From contig DNIP01000038.1 in the NCBI GenBank assembly GCA_003499325.1, positions 1 through 8,693 of the forward strand: a stretch of 8,693 nucleotides of DNA, read 5' to 3'. The notes beneath the pieces are model-generated. The model was not told the DNA's origin, searched no databases, and saw only the letters and a list, made by a program, of their open reading frames with translations. Below are positions 1 to 6,509 of the stretch, in pieces; within the stretch, counting starts at the first letter, position 1; each line of letters starts with the position of its first letter. The position numbers and the translations under genes are program-made. This DNA is from Oscillospiraceae bacterium. Lineage in GTDB: Bacteria; Bacillota; Clostridia; Oscillospirales; Acutalibacteraceae.

Positions 1-2
1 CG

Positions 3-23
3 TTTAATGGATACTTAGTATAA
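3..23 (-). repeat. Left copy of 21-nt terminal inverted repeat
   Basis: The 21 bases here (starting TTTAATGGATACTTAGTAT) are the exact reverse complement of the last 21 bases of the window. Identity ends sharply on the inner side: the next bases differ. Inside it is a near-palindrome, ATACT-T-AGTAT. Read leftward, it contains TATACT, which also serves as a candidate -10 box here. No transposase accompanies it, so calling it a transposon end would be inference. A dispersed repeat at which assembly stopped is equally possible. Confidence 0.8.
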
Positions 24-45
24 CACATGTTCGTGTCGCTGACAA
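17..45 (-). promoter_or_regulatory. Candidate leftward sigma-A promoter leaving the window
   Basis: On the minus strand, TTGTCA (40-45) and TATACT (17-22) are separated by 17 bp, and TGT directly precedes the -10 box, giving an extended -10. This is close to consensus. It would drive transcription leftward out of the window, so any gene it serves lies outside. The -10 box sits inside the repeat copy at 3-23. Confidence 0.5.
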
Positions 46-90
46 GTTTTTCTCCCGATCGGTAAGCGGATTTCTTCTCCAAATAAATAA

Positions 91-118
91 CCGTGACCTG
101 TCATTGGAAGAGGCACGG
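91..118. other. Hairpin in the left intergenic region
   Basis: CCGTG-a-CCT (91-99) pairs with AGG-CACGG (111-118), 8 bp with one bulged A. On the minus strand it is followed by TTATTTATTT, which resembles a weak terminator tail, but no leftward gene lies upstream of it here. A second short stem, CAAAAC-AG-GTTTTG, lies at 127-140. No coding frame of useful length is seen in 24-160, so this stretch is treated as noncoding. Confidence 0.35.
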
Positions 119-161
119 TATTACAGCAAAACAGGTTTTGTAAATTTTTCTATTTTATGGG

Positions 162-190
162 TTTTCAAGCCGCTGCTTTTGTGCTATAAT
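162..190 (+). promoter_or_regulatory. Promoter of the CPA1 antiporter gene
   Basis: TTTTCA (162-167) and a perfect TATAAT (185-190) are spaced by 17 bp, with TGC immediately before the -10 box giving an extended -10 element. Transcription would begin near 197, leaving a leader of about 85 nt before the start codon at 282. Confidence 0.75.
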
Positions 191-200
191 GTATAAAAAT

Positions 201-243
201 CGGCGCGATTGGAACCTTTCTCGATTGGCTCCCGTCATCGCCG
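201..243 (+). promoter_or_regulatory. Folded 5' leader of the antiporter mRNA
   Basis: CGGCG (201-205) can pair with CGCCG (239-243), enclosing GGAACC and GGCTCC segments that can form an imperfect inner stem. CGATTGG occurs twice (206-212 and 222-228). The structure lies between the predicted transcription start and the Shine-Dalgarno sequence AAGGAGG at 264-270. It may be a cis-regulatory element of an ion transporter gene, but I do not recognise it as a named riboswitch, and the stem could be fortuitous. Confidence 0.3.
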
Positions 244-281
244 TCGAAACATGAGGGGTTAAAAAGGAGGAAATGTAATAC

Positions 282-1550
282 ATGGAAACTATGTATATTT
301 TTGTCGTAGTCATCGCTCTGGTATGTCTGCTTGGCTTCTTCAACGAGAAGGTCACCAAGATGACATACGAGATCGGACTGATGCTGTTTTCAACCATCCT
401 CGGTATCGTCCTGCTGATCGGTGTAGCGATATTCAACGATACCAGCGTCGGAAATGTACTCAAAGAAATACAGGAGTTCGATATCCATGACTTTTTGATG
501 CACGGTGTGCTGTGCTTCATGCTGTTTGCGGGCTCCTGCCATATGAAGCTATCCGACTTCAAACGAATGGCACGACAGATCACCGTGCTCTCGCTGGTAT
601 GCACCCTGCTCGGCGCGGTATTCTACGGCCTGCTAATCTACGGCGCGGGCTACGCGTTCGGACTCAAGCTCTCTCTGCCCGTATGCCTGATGTTCGGCAG
701 TATCATCGCCCCCACCGATCCGATCGCCGCGACCGGTATTCTGAGCAAGTTCGGTCTGCCGAAGGACACCTCTTTCCTGATCCAGGGTGAATCGCTGTTC
801 AACGACGGTATCGGCGTTGCGCTGTTCGTCTGCTTCTCCGGCATGGTAAAAGCTACCGGGGGCTCTTCCGATCAGGGCTTCCTCAGCGTGATGCTGCGTG
901 AGGTACTCGGCGCCGTTGCCATCGGCATCATCGTTACGCTGGTATGCTTCCTGATGTACCGCTTCTCCAAGCATCCGCAGCTCAAGATCTTCATCAGCCT
1001 GCTGACCGTTTCTCTGGCGTATTCACTGTGCGAGGTGTTCCACTGCTCCGGCGCGATCGCGTCCGTCATCTGCGGTATCCTGTTCTCTCACCTGCGCTCC
1101 AAATATGCTGAGAATGAGGAGAAGGAGCACGCGGAGCTGTTCGACTCCTTCTGGGAGACGCTCGACGTGTTCTTCAACTCGCTGCTGTATGTCCTGCTGG
1201 GTCTGTCGTTCGTCAGCGTTCTCAAGATGGAGAGTGTCCTGCTGCTCTCGCTCACTGCGATCGCTGCGAACCTGATCGCGCGCGTCGGCAGTCTGTCGAT
1301 CTCCTCGCTGTTCATGGGCGAGATCCCCGACGGCTTCTCCAAATCGGGCTTTGTCACCCTGTTCACATGGGGCGGACTGCGAGGCGGCTTATCCGTCGCC
1401 CTTGCGATGAGTACCAAGGATATGGTGCCCGAAAAGACCTACTACATCATCCTCGGCTGTACCTACGCCGTCGTCTTCTTCACCACGGTCATCCAAGGCT
1501 TGACGATGAAGCCTGTTTACAAGGCGATCACCAAAAAGAAAACGGCTTGA
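282..1550 (+). CDS. CPA1-family (NhaP-type) Na+/H+ antiporter
   Basis: Predicted integral membrane monovalent cation/proton antiporter, exporting Na+ (or K+/Li+) in exchange for H+ across the cytoplasmic membrane. The 422-residue protein is almost entirely hydrophobic helices and contains CPA1 signatures. A-P-T-D-P at 143-147 carries the T-D pair of the discontinuous helix. G-E-S-L-F-N-D at 169-175 carries the N-D pair (N174, D175) that forms the ion site in MjNhaP1 and PaNhaP. W-G-G-L-R-G-G at 363-369 carries the conserved Arg (R367). Its length is usual for a short NhaP without the large cytosolic C-terminal regulatory domain. The start is chosen because AAGGAGG (264-270) lies 11 nt upstream; a second in-frame Met is at codon 4. 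It appears monocistronic, with its own promoter and terminator. The family call is secure; ion preference cannot be read from the sequence. Confidence 0.93.
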   Translation: METMYIFVVVIALVCLLGFFNEKVTKMTYEIGLMLFSTILGIVLLIGVAIFNDTSVGNVLKEIQEFDIHDFLMHGVLCFMLFAGSCHMKLSDFKRMARQITVLSLVCTLLGAVFYGLLIYGAGYAFGLKLSLPVCLMFGSIIAPTDPIAATGILSKFGLPKDTSFLIQGESLFNDGIGVALFVCFSGMVKATGGSSDQGFLSVMLREVLGAVAIGIIVTLVCFLMYRFSKHPQLKIFISLLTVSLAYSLCEVFHCSGAIASVICGILFSHLRSKYAENEEKEHAELFDSFWETLDVFFNSLLYVLLGLSFVSVLKMESVLLLSLTAIAANLIARVGSLSISSLFMGEIPDGFSKSGFVTLFTWGGLRGGLSVALAMSTKDMVPEKTYYIILGCTYAVVFFTTVIQGLTMKPVYKAITKKKTA

Positions 1551-1588
1551 TCGGCTGTATGAAAGCGACTGAGAATAAACGAATCTTC

Positions 1589-1630
1589 AAATCGGTAATC
1601 GGCGCCATGTCGGTTACCGATTTTTGTTGT
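1589..1630 (+). terminator. Rho-independent terminator of the CPA1 antiporter gene
   Basis: AAATCGGTAA (1589-1598) pairs perfectly with TTACCGATTT (1614-1623), a 10-bp stem with a 15-nt loop. It runs into TTTTTGTTGT. It lies 38 bp after the stop codon. Confidence 0.88.
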
Positions 1631-1663
1631 GTCAGAATACGGTAGCTGAGTAAAAACCACTCA

Positions 1664-1681
1664 CTCCTGTTTAAACAGGAG
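1664..1681. repeat. 18-bp perfect palindrome in the intergenic region
   Basis: CTCCTGTTTAAACAGGAG is perfectly self-complementary. As DNA it could be a dimeric repressor site. As RNA it could form a 7-bp stem with a TTAA tetraloop. It lies about 95 bp upstream of the -35 box of the dockerin gene and 34 bp after the antiporter terminator. No T-run follows it on the plus strand, so it is not a standard terminator there. The rest of 1631-1775 shows no gene. Confidence 0.6.
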
Positions 1682-1775
1682 GATAATTAAAAAAAGCCGC
1701 TATGAATGAATACAATTAGGCTATCACACGCTTTTCCCTGTACAGATTGCCTAAATATGAGTGGCGGATTATGGA

Positions 1776-1804
1776 TTGCATGACACTTGGGGATATGGTA
1801 AAAT
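1776..1804 (+). promoter_or_regulatory. Promoter of the dockerin protein gene
   Basis: TTGCAT (1776-1781) and TAAAAT (1799-1804) are spaced by 17 bp, and TGG precedes the -10 box (extended -10). The predicted transcript starts near 1811, giving a short leader of about 33 nt before the start codon at 1844. Confidence 0.65.
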
Positions 1805-1843
1805 AACAACAGATGATATAGTTTTTTCGAGGAGGTATTTATC

Positions 1844-4030
1844 ATGTTCAAGAAGTTTTTATCACTTCTGTTAGCGGTGATGATGGTCGTTTCCGTGATG
1901 GCAGTCGGCGTTGTGTCTTCCACTGCGGCACCTTTCGGCGGATTCTCTCCGACAGAAGCGCCGTTGTATCCTACTGAAGAGCCAATCCCGACGGAGCCTG
2001 ATCTTCCTCACGATCCTTCCAACTATATCTTTCTTAACGTTGATGGTGCTCTCTATGAGGTTGAAGCAGGAAGCAACCATACATACGCGTATTACCTCAA
2101 CGTCTATAACTGTATATGCGGTGTAGACGCAAAAACCACATGGGATGCTCCGTGTATCGAAATAGTTAGCGATCCCACCTTTCCCGTATTTGGAAACAAA
2201 CGCGGTGATATTGATGACGAAGATTCCGCAGGTGATGTAGTCTACCAGTACCTCAGCGACACCGATGGTAATATCGATGAGATCAGATTCAATTGGACAC
2301 AGGCTGAGGGTGTCACGTTTGACAGTTCTGATTCGATGCTGATTACCTTCAAGATACATATAGCGGAAGACGCTCCTGCCGGAATATACAATATCCATAC
2401 GGATATCGAGGTGCTGGAGGGCGAACATGAAGAGAAGCTGATTTTTGAAGGAGTTGACTGTAATTCCGGACTCATCTATGAAAGAGAAGGAATGCTGGAC
2501 GGTGCTCCGGGTGCTTTGGAATCCACCAATTATACTGTCGATGAACAGACCTTCACAACCTATTCATATGAGGATAAAACCTTTACCGTCAGAGCTGACC
2601 ATAATGATGCTTTGACCTACAGCAAGTTCAGAGCGCTGTATATTGACGGTATGCCGGTGAGCTATGGTGATTTTACAAAGGAAAGCGGTTCGTTAATACT
2701 CACACTAAAAGCGGATTATATGCAGCGCATGGAATGCGGCGACCATGATGTGCTGTTTGTTTTCTCTGACGGCGAAGCGAATAGCATACTACACATTCTG
2801 CAAGGAAGCCCGGCGACTCCCGATGAACCTGATGACATTCCCAGTGTAAGTGGAAAAACAATCAACTTCAATTTGTACTCTACCGGATGGTCTTCGAACA
2901 GTGAAGTGCTATTTTATGTCTACGAAGTATCGACCGGAACGGAATTGATTCCATGGGGATCTAAAAAGCTGATCGGTACTAACAGAGGCGATGGCATATG
3001 CTCCTATGATCCTTCATTGATGAACCTCGTGCCCGGAATACAATATGCAATTATTTTTTCTGACAGAAATACGGGAGCTCAAACCTACGATCTGCTCTTT
3101 GATACCTCCTGTCTGGGCGATACCGCCTACTGTACCGGTAATATGGTAGAGAATCCGGTCGATGCCAATAAAGCAAGTCTGGAAGCAAAATGGAAGAAAC
3201 ATCCCAACTTAGGTCCCCGACTTCAAATCTCCTCTATCGGCAATGTGGTGGGTGAGACCTGTCCGAGCAATACCACACCTTACAAGACGTTGGTGGATTT
3301 CCTGAAAAACACGCTGAGTAATGCCCGAGATTACTCCGGCAAAACCGATCAGCAGCTATTGGATCATATCGCGAGCCAATTGGATCTGTCCAATGCCGAC
3401 GTCAGCAAAGCGATTGCAGAAGCCGGAGTGTGGGTCAATTGGACGCCGCCATATGTTCCTCCTACTGAACCGCCAATCGACAGCTATGGTTATATTCCGG
3501 GTGAATACTACCTTACCGGTTCCATCAACGGCGATAACAGTGGAACAACTAATGTCCACAAGGGGTTACGCTTTACGGACTATTCTGCTGACTCCATGAT
3601 TCTGGAAAGCGTCAAACTGACACAGGGTGATGTTGTGAGGGTGGCACGGTATAACGGCAACAACACATTTACCGTCTATCCCGACGGCATCGGCAGAGAA
3701 GTCGCGATCACACAGTCCGGTCGATATGATTTCTACTTTAAGCCGTATGAACTCGGCAACGGAAACTACTGGTACATCACGCCGTCCTATCGCGGAGAGG
3801 TCGAAGCCTATCTCCTCGGTGACGCGGACGGTAACGGCAAGGTCGATGCCGCGGATGTGACCCATATCCTGCGCTATCTCACTCAAACCGATACGCCATA
3901 TACCAAGAGCGAGCTGATGCGCGGCGATGTAGACGGCAGCGGCGATTTGGAGGTGACCGACGTCACCGCGATTCAATATTATCTTGCTCGTATCAATACG
4001 CCGTATCCGATCGGCTTGAAAACAGATTAA
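1844..4030 (+). CDS. Secreted multidomain protein with cohesin-like, CBM-like and type I dockerin modules
   Basis: 728-residue exported protein with no recognisable catalytic domain. Order: signal peptide (1-29, F-K-K-F then a hydrophobic core ending S-S-T-A-A); Pro/Thr/Glu linker (30-58); cohesin-like beta-sandwich (about 60-200, with L-I-T-F-K and A-P-A-G-I-Y); Ig/X2-like module (about 228-320); linker; a conserved-looking uncharacterised domain (about 339-528, with W-G-S-K-K, Q-T-Y-D and S-I-G-N-V-V-G); Pro-rich linker (529-548); a module resembling starch-binding beta-sandwiches (about 549-650); and a type I dockerin (about 657-724). The dockerin has two Ca2+-binding repeats, D660-A-D-G-N-G and D695-V-D-G-S-G, each followed by a helix. 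The dockerin would anchor it to a cohesin on a scaffold or the cell surface, suggesting a role in polysaccharide binding. SD GAGGAGG (1829-1835) sets the start. Signal peptide and dockerin are secure; module names in the middle are inference. The first three quarters look more AT-rich than neighbouring genes. Confidence 0.85.
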   Translation: MFKKFLSLLLAVMMVVSVMAVGVVSSTAAPFGGFSPTEAPLYPTEEPIPTEPDLPHDPSNYIFLNVDGALYEVEAGSNHTYAYYLNVYNCICGVDAKTTWDAPCIEIVSDPTFPVFGNKRGDIDDEDSAGDVVYQYLSDTDGNIDEIRFNWTQAEGVTFDSSDSMLITFKIHIAEDAPAGIYNIHTDIEVLEGEHEEKLIFEGVDCNSGLIYEREGMLDGAPGALESTNYTVDEQTFTTYSYEDKTFTVRADHNDALTYSKFRALYIDGMPVSYGDFTKESGSLILTLKADYMQRMECGDHDVLFVFSDGEANSILHILQGSPATPDEPDDIPSVSGKTINFNLYSTGWSSNSEVLFYVYEVSTGTELIPWGSKKLIGTNRGDGICSYDPSLMNLVPGIQYAIIFSDRNTGAQTYDLLFDTSCLGDTAYCTGNMVENPVDANKASLEAKWKKHPNLGPRLQISSIGNVVGETCPSNTTPYKTLVDFLKNTLSNARDYSGKTDQQLLDHIASQLDLSNADVSKAIAEAGVWVNWTPPYVPPTEPPIDSYGYIPGEYYLTGSINGDNSGTTNVHKGLRFTDYSADSMILESVKLTQGDVVRVARYNGNNTFTVYPDGIGREVAITQSGRYDFYFKPYELGNGNYWYITPSYRGEVEAYLLGDADGNGKVDAADVTHILRYLTQTDTPYTKSELMRGDVDGSGDLEVTDVTAIQYYLARINTPYPIGLKTD

Positions 4031-4037
4031 TATACTG

Positions 4038-4079
4038 TAAAAATCCACCGACTCATCCAAGTCGGTGGATAACTTTTTC
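4038..4079. terminator. Bidirectional rho-independent terminator between convergent genes
   Basis: ATCCACCGACT (4043-4053) pairs with AGTCGGTGGAT (4060-4070), a perfect 11-bp stem with a 6-nt loop. A TTTTT run follows on the plus strand (4074-4078), and AAAAA at 4039-4043 gives the T-run on the minus strand. It can end both the dockerin gene and the leftward NhaC operon. Confidence 0.93.
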
Positions 4080-4088
4080 TATATTTCG

Positions 4089-5585
4089 TTACGCTTCCTT
4101 GGGCTTGGCGAACTTGTGGAGGATCAGCATTGCGCCGATCAAGAGCACCGCGCTCACGCCCAGTCCGATCCACGGCATATTGGTGAAGCCGATGATCAGG
4201 TAGCCGACCGCACAGACGACAGCCGTCAGGGTTGCATAAGGGATCTGCGTTTCCACATGGCGGATATGCTCGCACTGCGCGCCTGTCGAGGCGAGGATCG
4301 TGGTGTCGGAGATCGGTGAGCAGTGGTCGCCGTAGACGGAGCCTGCCAATGTCGCGCCGAGGGTGGGGATCAACAGCTCCGCGCCGGCAGTCGCCGAACA
4401 GATCATGGTCACGATGGGGATCAGCAAGCCGAAGGTGCCCCACGATGTGCCCATCGAGAAGGACATCAGCGCCGCGATCACAAATACCACGAAGGGCAAG
4501 AGCTGTAACGGCACGTTCGATGACGCGATAAAGCCCGAGATAAACTCGCCGGTGCCGATCAGCTCACGGCATACGCCGCCGAGCGTCCAAGAAAGGATCA
4601 GAATCAGCATGGGCGGTACGATACTGCCGATACCGCTGACGATATTGCCCGCGAACTCCTTGGGCTTCATGATCTTGCGGGGGATATAGAGGATAAAAGC
4701 GGTCACCAGACCCGCGAACGCGCCGAGGGAGAGTCCCGCGGTGGGGTTGGCGCCGATCGCTTCGGAGAACGGCGTGCCGCTGAAGAAGCCGCCGACATAC
4801 GCCATGCCTAAGATCGCGCAGACAATGAGCACGAGGATGGGCAGTACCAGATCGATCACGCGACCCTTGCTCTCTTTCTCATCATCCATTTCCTCGGTCA
4901 AGGTGTCGCTGTAGCCCTCGCGCTGTGTTCTTTCCTCCGCCTTGCGCATCTTGCCGAAGTCGAGCCCCGTGATGCACACGAACGCGACCATCAGGATGGT
5001 GAGCAATGCGTACAGATTATAGGGTACGGTGGATAAGAACGTTTGGAAGCCGTTGGTGTCGCTGACCTCGGACGCTACCGCTACCGCCCATGAGGACACA
5101 GGCGCGATAATGCAGACCGGCGCCGCGGTCGCGTCGATGATATAGGCGAGCTTTTCACGAGAGATGCGCTGGCGGTCATAGATGGGGCGCATGACTGTAC
5201 CGATCGTCAGACAGTTGAAGCCGTCGTCGATGAAGATCAAAACGCCCAATAAGGCGGTCGTGAGCAGGGTCGCGCGCTTATTTTTGAGCCGTTTTTCTGC
5301 CCATCTGCCGTATGCCGCCGTGCCGCCGGACTTGCCGACCAGCGTGATCACCGCCCACAACAGCGCCAAAAAGATGATCATATACGCGTTGTCCGCGATT
5401 TTCTGCGCCATCATATCGAACATGCGTGAGAACACCGCCATGAACGGCTCCTGCGCCGATACGACGTAGATCACCATTCCGGACAGTACGCCCAAAAACA
5501 GTGACGAATACACCTCTTTGGTCACGAGCGCAAGCACGATCGCGATCAAGGGCGGCAGGATCGATACCCAACCTGTTTCTATCAT
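4089..5585 (-). CDS. NhaC-family Na+/H+ antiporter
   Basis: Polytopic membrane transporter of 498 residues from the NhaC family (COG1757), whose members exchange Na+ for H+ and in some cases organic acids (for example malate/lactate exchange by Bacillus MleN). Family motifs are clear: F-I-D-D-G-F-N-C-L-T near residue 117, the I-I-D-A-T-A-A-P-V-C block after it, and G-D-H-x-S-P-I-S-D-T-T-I-L from residue 419 running into S-T-G-A. A strongly charged cytosolic loop lies at about 208-242. The start is placed at 5585 (M-I-E-T-G-W) because AGAGGAGG (5593-5600) lies 7 nt upstream. An in-frame start at 5618 would add 11 hydrophilic residues encoded across that SD. The ATG overlaps the stop of the GNAT gene as ATGA, implying translational coupling. 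It is the last gene of a three-gene leftward operon. Family assignment is firm; substrate (H+ only or an acid pair) is open. Confidence 0.92.
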   Translation of the reverse strand: MIETGWVSILPPLIAIVLALVTKEVYSSLFLGVLSGMVIYVVSAQEPFMAVFSRMFDMMAQKIADNAYMIIFLALLWAVITLVGKSGGTAAYGRWAEKRLKNKRATLLTTALLGVLIFIDDGFNCLTIGTVMRPIYDRQRISREKLAYIIDATAAPVCIIAPVSSWAVAVASEVSDTNGFQTFLSTVPYNLYALLTILMVAFVCITGLDFGKMRKAEERTQREGYSDTLTEEMDDEKESKGRVIDLVLPILVLIVCAILGMAYVGGFFSGTPFSEAIGANPTAGLSLGAFAGLVTAFILYIPRKIMKPKEFAGNIVSGIGSIVPPMLILILSWTLGGVCRELIGTGEFISGFIASSNVPLQLLPFVVFVIAALMSFSMGTSWGTFGLLIPIVTMICSATAGAELLIPTLGATLAGSVYGDHCSPISDTTILASTGAQCEHIRHVETQIPYATLTAVVCAVGYLIIGFTNMPWIGLGVSAVLLIGAMLILHKFAKPKEA

Positions 5586-6046
5586 ATGTTTTCCTCCTCT
5601 TTTTTTAGCTTTTTCCACATTCTCGTTTCGTCATCCGACGTCGGGTGCATCCCGAAGCGCAGATATAAGCCGTCCGCCGTGCTGTCACAGCAGAGATAAT
5701 CCGCGCCGAACGCTTTGGCGTCCGCCTCTATCGCCGACAAAAGCGCGGTCGCATAATGCCTGTGCCGATGATCGGGCAAGGTATATGCGCCGCTGATATG
5801 CGCGATCCGACCGCTCGGGAAATCCTCACACGGAAACACGAAGCAAAAGGTGGCGGTCATTACGCTGACGAGCTTGTCGTCTTCAAAAATGCCGTAGGTC
5901 TGCACGCCTGTATCAGATGCGTCCCTGTTTTGGCAATAGACCCGCGCGATATCCTCCGTGATCGGATAAGGGAAGCCCTCCGCTCCCGATATCGCGATAA
6001 GGTCGTGTATATGATGATGGTTCAATTTTCGACAATTACTTTTCAT
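5582..6046 (-). CDS. GNAT-family N-acetyltransferase
   Basis: Predicted cytosolic acetyl-CoA-dependent acyltransferase of 154 residues; the substrate is unknown. The GNAT fold is suggested by the central strand pattern (Q-T-Y-G-I-F-E-D-D-K-L-V-S-V), then I-A-H-I-S-G-A-Y-T-L-P leading into the acetyl-CoA pyrophosphate loop and helix, and a late C-C-D-S-T-A-D-G-L-Y-L-R-F-G-M segment typical of motif B. The usual Q/R-x-x-G-x-G/A loop appears here as R-H-R-H-Y-A, with His replacing the first Gly. The start at 6046 is preferred because AAGGTGG (6052-6058) lies 5 nt upstream; a GTG three codons earlier sits within that SD. Its stop overlaps the NhaC start by ATGA. A 56-bp gap separates it from the upstream membrane gene, so it is probably co-transcribed with both neighbours. 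A role modifying the transporter is speculative. Confidence 0.82.
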   Translation of the reverse strand: MKSNCRKLNHHHIHDLIAISGAEGFPYPITEDIARVYCQNRDASDTGVQTYGIFEDDKLVSVMTATFCFVFPCEDFPSGRIAHISGAYTLPDHRHRHYATALLSAIEADAKAFGADYLCCDSTADGLYLRFGMHPTSDDETRMWKKLKKEEENI

Positions 6047-6102
6047 ATTCCCCACCTTTATCTGCGGTTCATCTTCGCGATCGACGCGAGAGTCGGGATC
6101 TT

Positions 6103-6318
6103 CTAGGCGACCATCTTTGCGTCATGCAGGACAAAAACGCTCATGATCGACAGGATCACGTGCAGTCCCAACGCCGCGGCAAGCGCGTAGCCCGTGACCT
6201 TTGTCAGAGTCGGATTGTGATACATGGCAGTGTAGGCATACAAATGATACCCCTCATGTATCAAAAACAACACGACAGTCAGCAGCGACAGCCGCGCGTT
6301 CCACTTCTTAATGTTCAT
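6103..6318 (-). CDS. Small two-helix membrane protein with conserved-looking histidines
   Basis: Unrecognised 71-residue protein. Two hydrophobic segments (about 10-29 and 42-64) predict a helical hairpin in the cytoplasmic membrane with a short positively charged N-terminus (K4, K5, R9). Histidines fall in or at the edges of the helices: H21 and H25 in L-I-H-E-G-Y-H, H53 in G-L-H-V and H65 before the C-terminus. This spacing would suit haem or metal coordination, as in small cytochrome b-like subunits, but that is inference and no redox partner is adjacent. SD GAGGAG (6324-6329) lies 5 nt upstream of the ATG, and a good promoter lies just beyond. It is the first gene of the operon with the GNAT and NhaC genes, hinting at a membrane or ion-homeostasis link. 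Confidence 0.7.
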   Translation of the reverse strand: MNIKKWNARLSLLTVVLFLIHEGYHLYAYTAMYHNPTLTKVTGYALAAALGLHVILSIMSVFVLHDAKMVA

Positions 6319-6362
6319 AATGACTCCTCATAGGGAAATCTCCCCGACAATTTGTTAGCTCA

Positions 6363-6391
6363 ATTCTATATGATTCCATCCACAAAGTCAA
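6363..6391 (-). promoter_or_regulatory. Promoter of the leftward membrane protein-GNAT-NhaC operon
   Basis: On the minus strand, TTGACT (6386-6391) and TAGAAT (6363-6368) are spaced by exactly 17 bp. Transcription would begin near 6356 and give a leader of about 38 nt. No other promoter-like sequence of this quality was seen between the three genes. Confidence 0.75.
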
Positions 6392-6469
6392 TAAATATGA
6401 AAAACCTGCAACATTCCGTTATTAATCATGCAAAAAATCTCTTGCGCACAGGGCGGATTCTTGTTATCA

Positions 6470-6475
6470 TATAAT
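6470..6475 (+). promoter_or_regulatory. Candidate -10 element of the ECF-S operon
   Basis: A perfect TATAAT lies 34 bp upstream of the chosen start codon at 6510. No good -35 box stands at 17 bp; the nearest, TTGCGC at 6442-6447, is 22 bp away. This may mean activator dependence or a weak promoter. The start would fall near 6482, which argues against translation from the ATG at 6486. Confidence 0.5.
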
Positions 6476-6509
6476 CAATAATAGCATGATTACCGATAGG
6501 AGAATGATT

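Noticed and set aside
27..65. 12-codon open frame near the left end
   Set aside because: It is very short, with no SD and no similarity I recognise.
1871..2428. Minus-strand open frame of 185 codons
   Set aside because: It lies opposite the signal peptide and first module of the dockerin protein, with no ribosome binding site or recognisable domain.
3566..4060. Minus-strand open frame of 164 codons
   Set aside because: It is antisense to the CBM-like and dockerin region and runs into the bidirectional terminator. No plausible promoter or family was seen.
5586..5618. Upstream in-frame start for the NhaC gene
   Set aside because: It would add hydrophilic residues read across the SD AGAGGAGG, which is ideally placed for the ATG at 5585.
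6486..6509. Upstream in-frame start codons for the ECF S component
   Set aside because: The ATG at 6486 is only a few bases past the predicted transcript start and has no SD. The ATG at 6504 is 1 nt from the SD. The ATG at 6510 has proper spacing.
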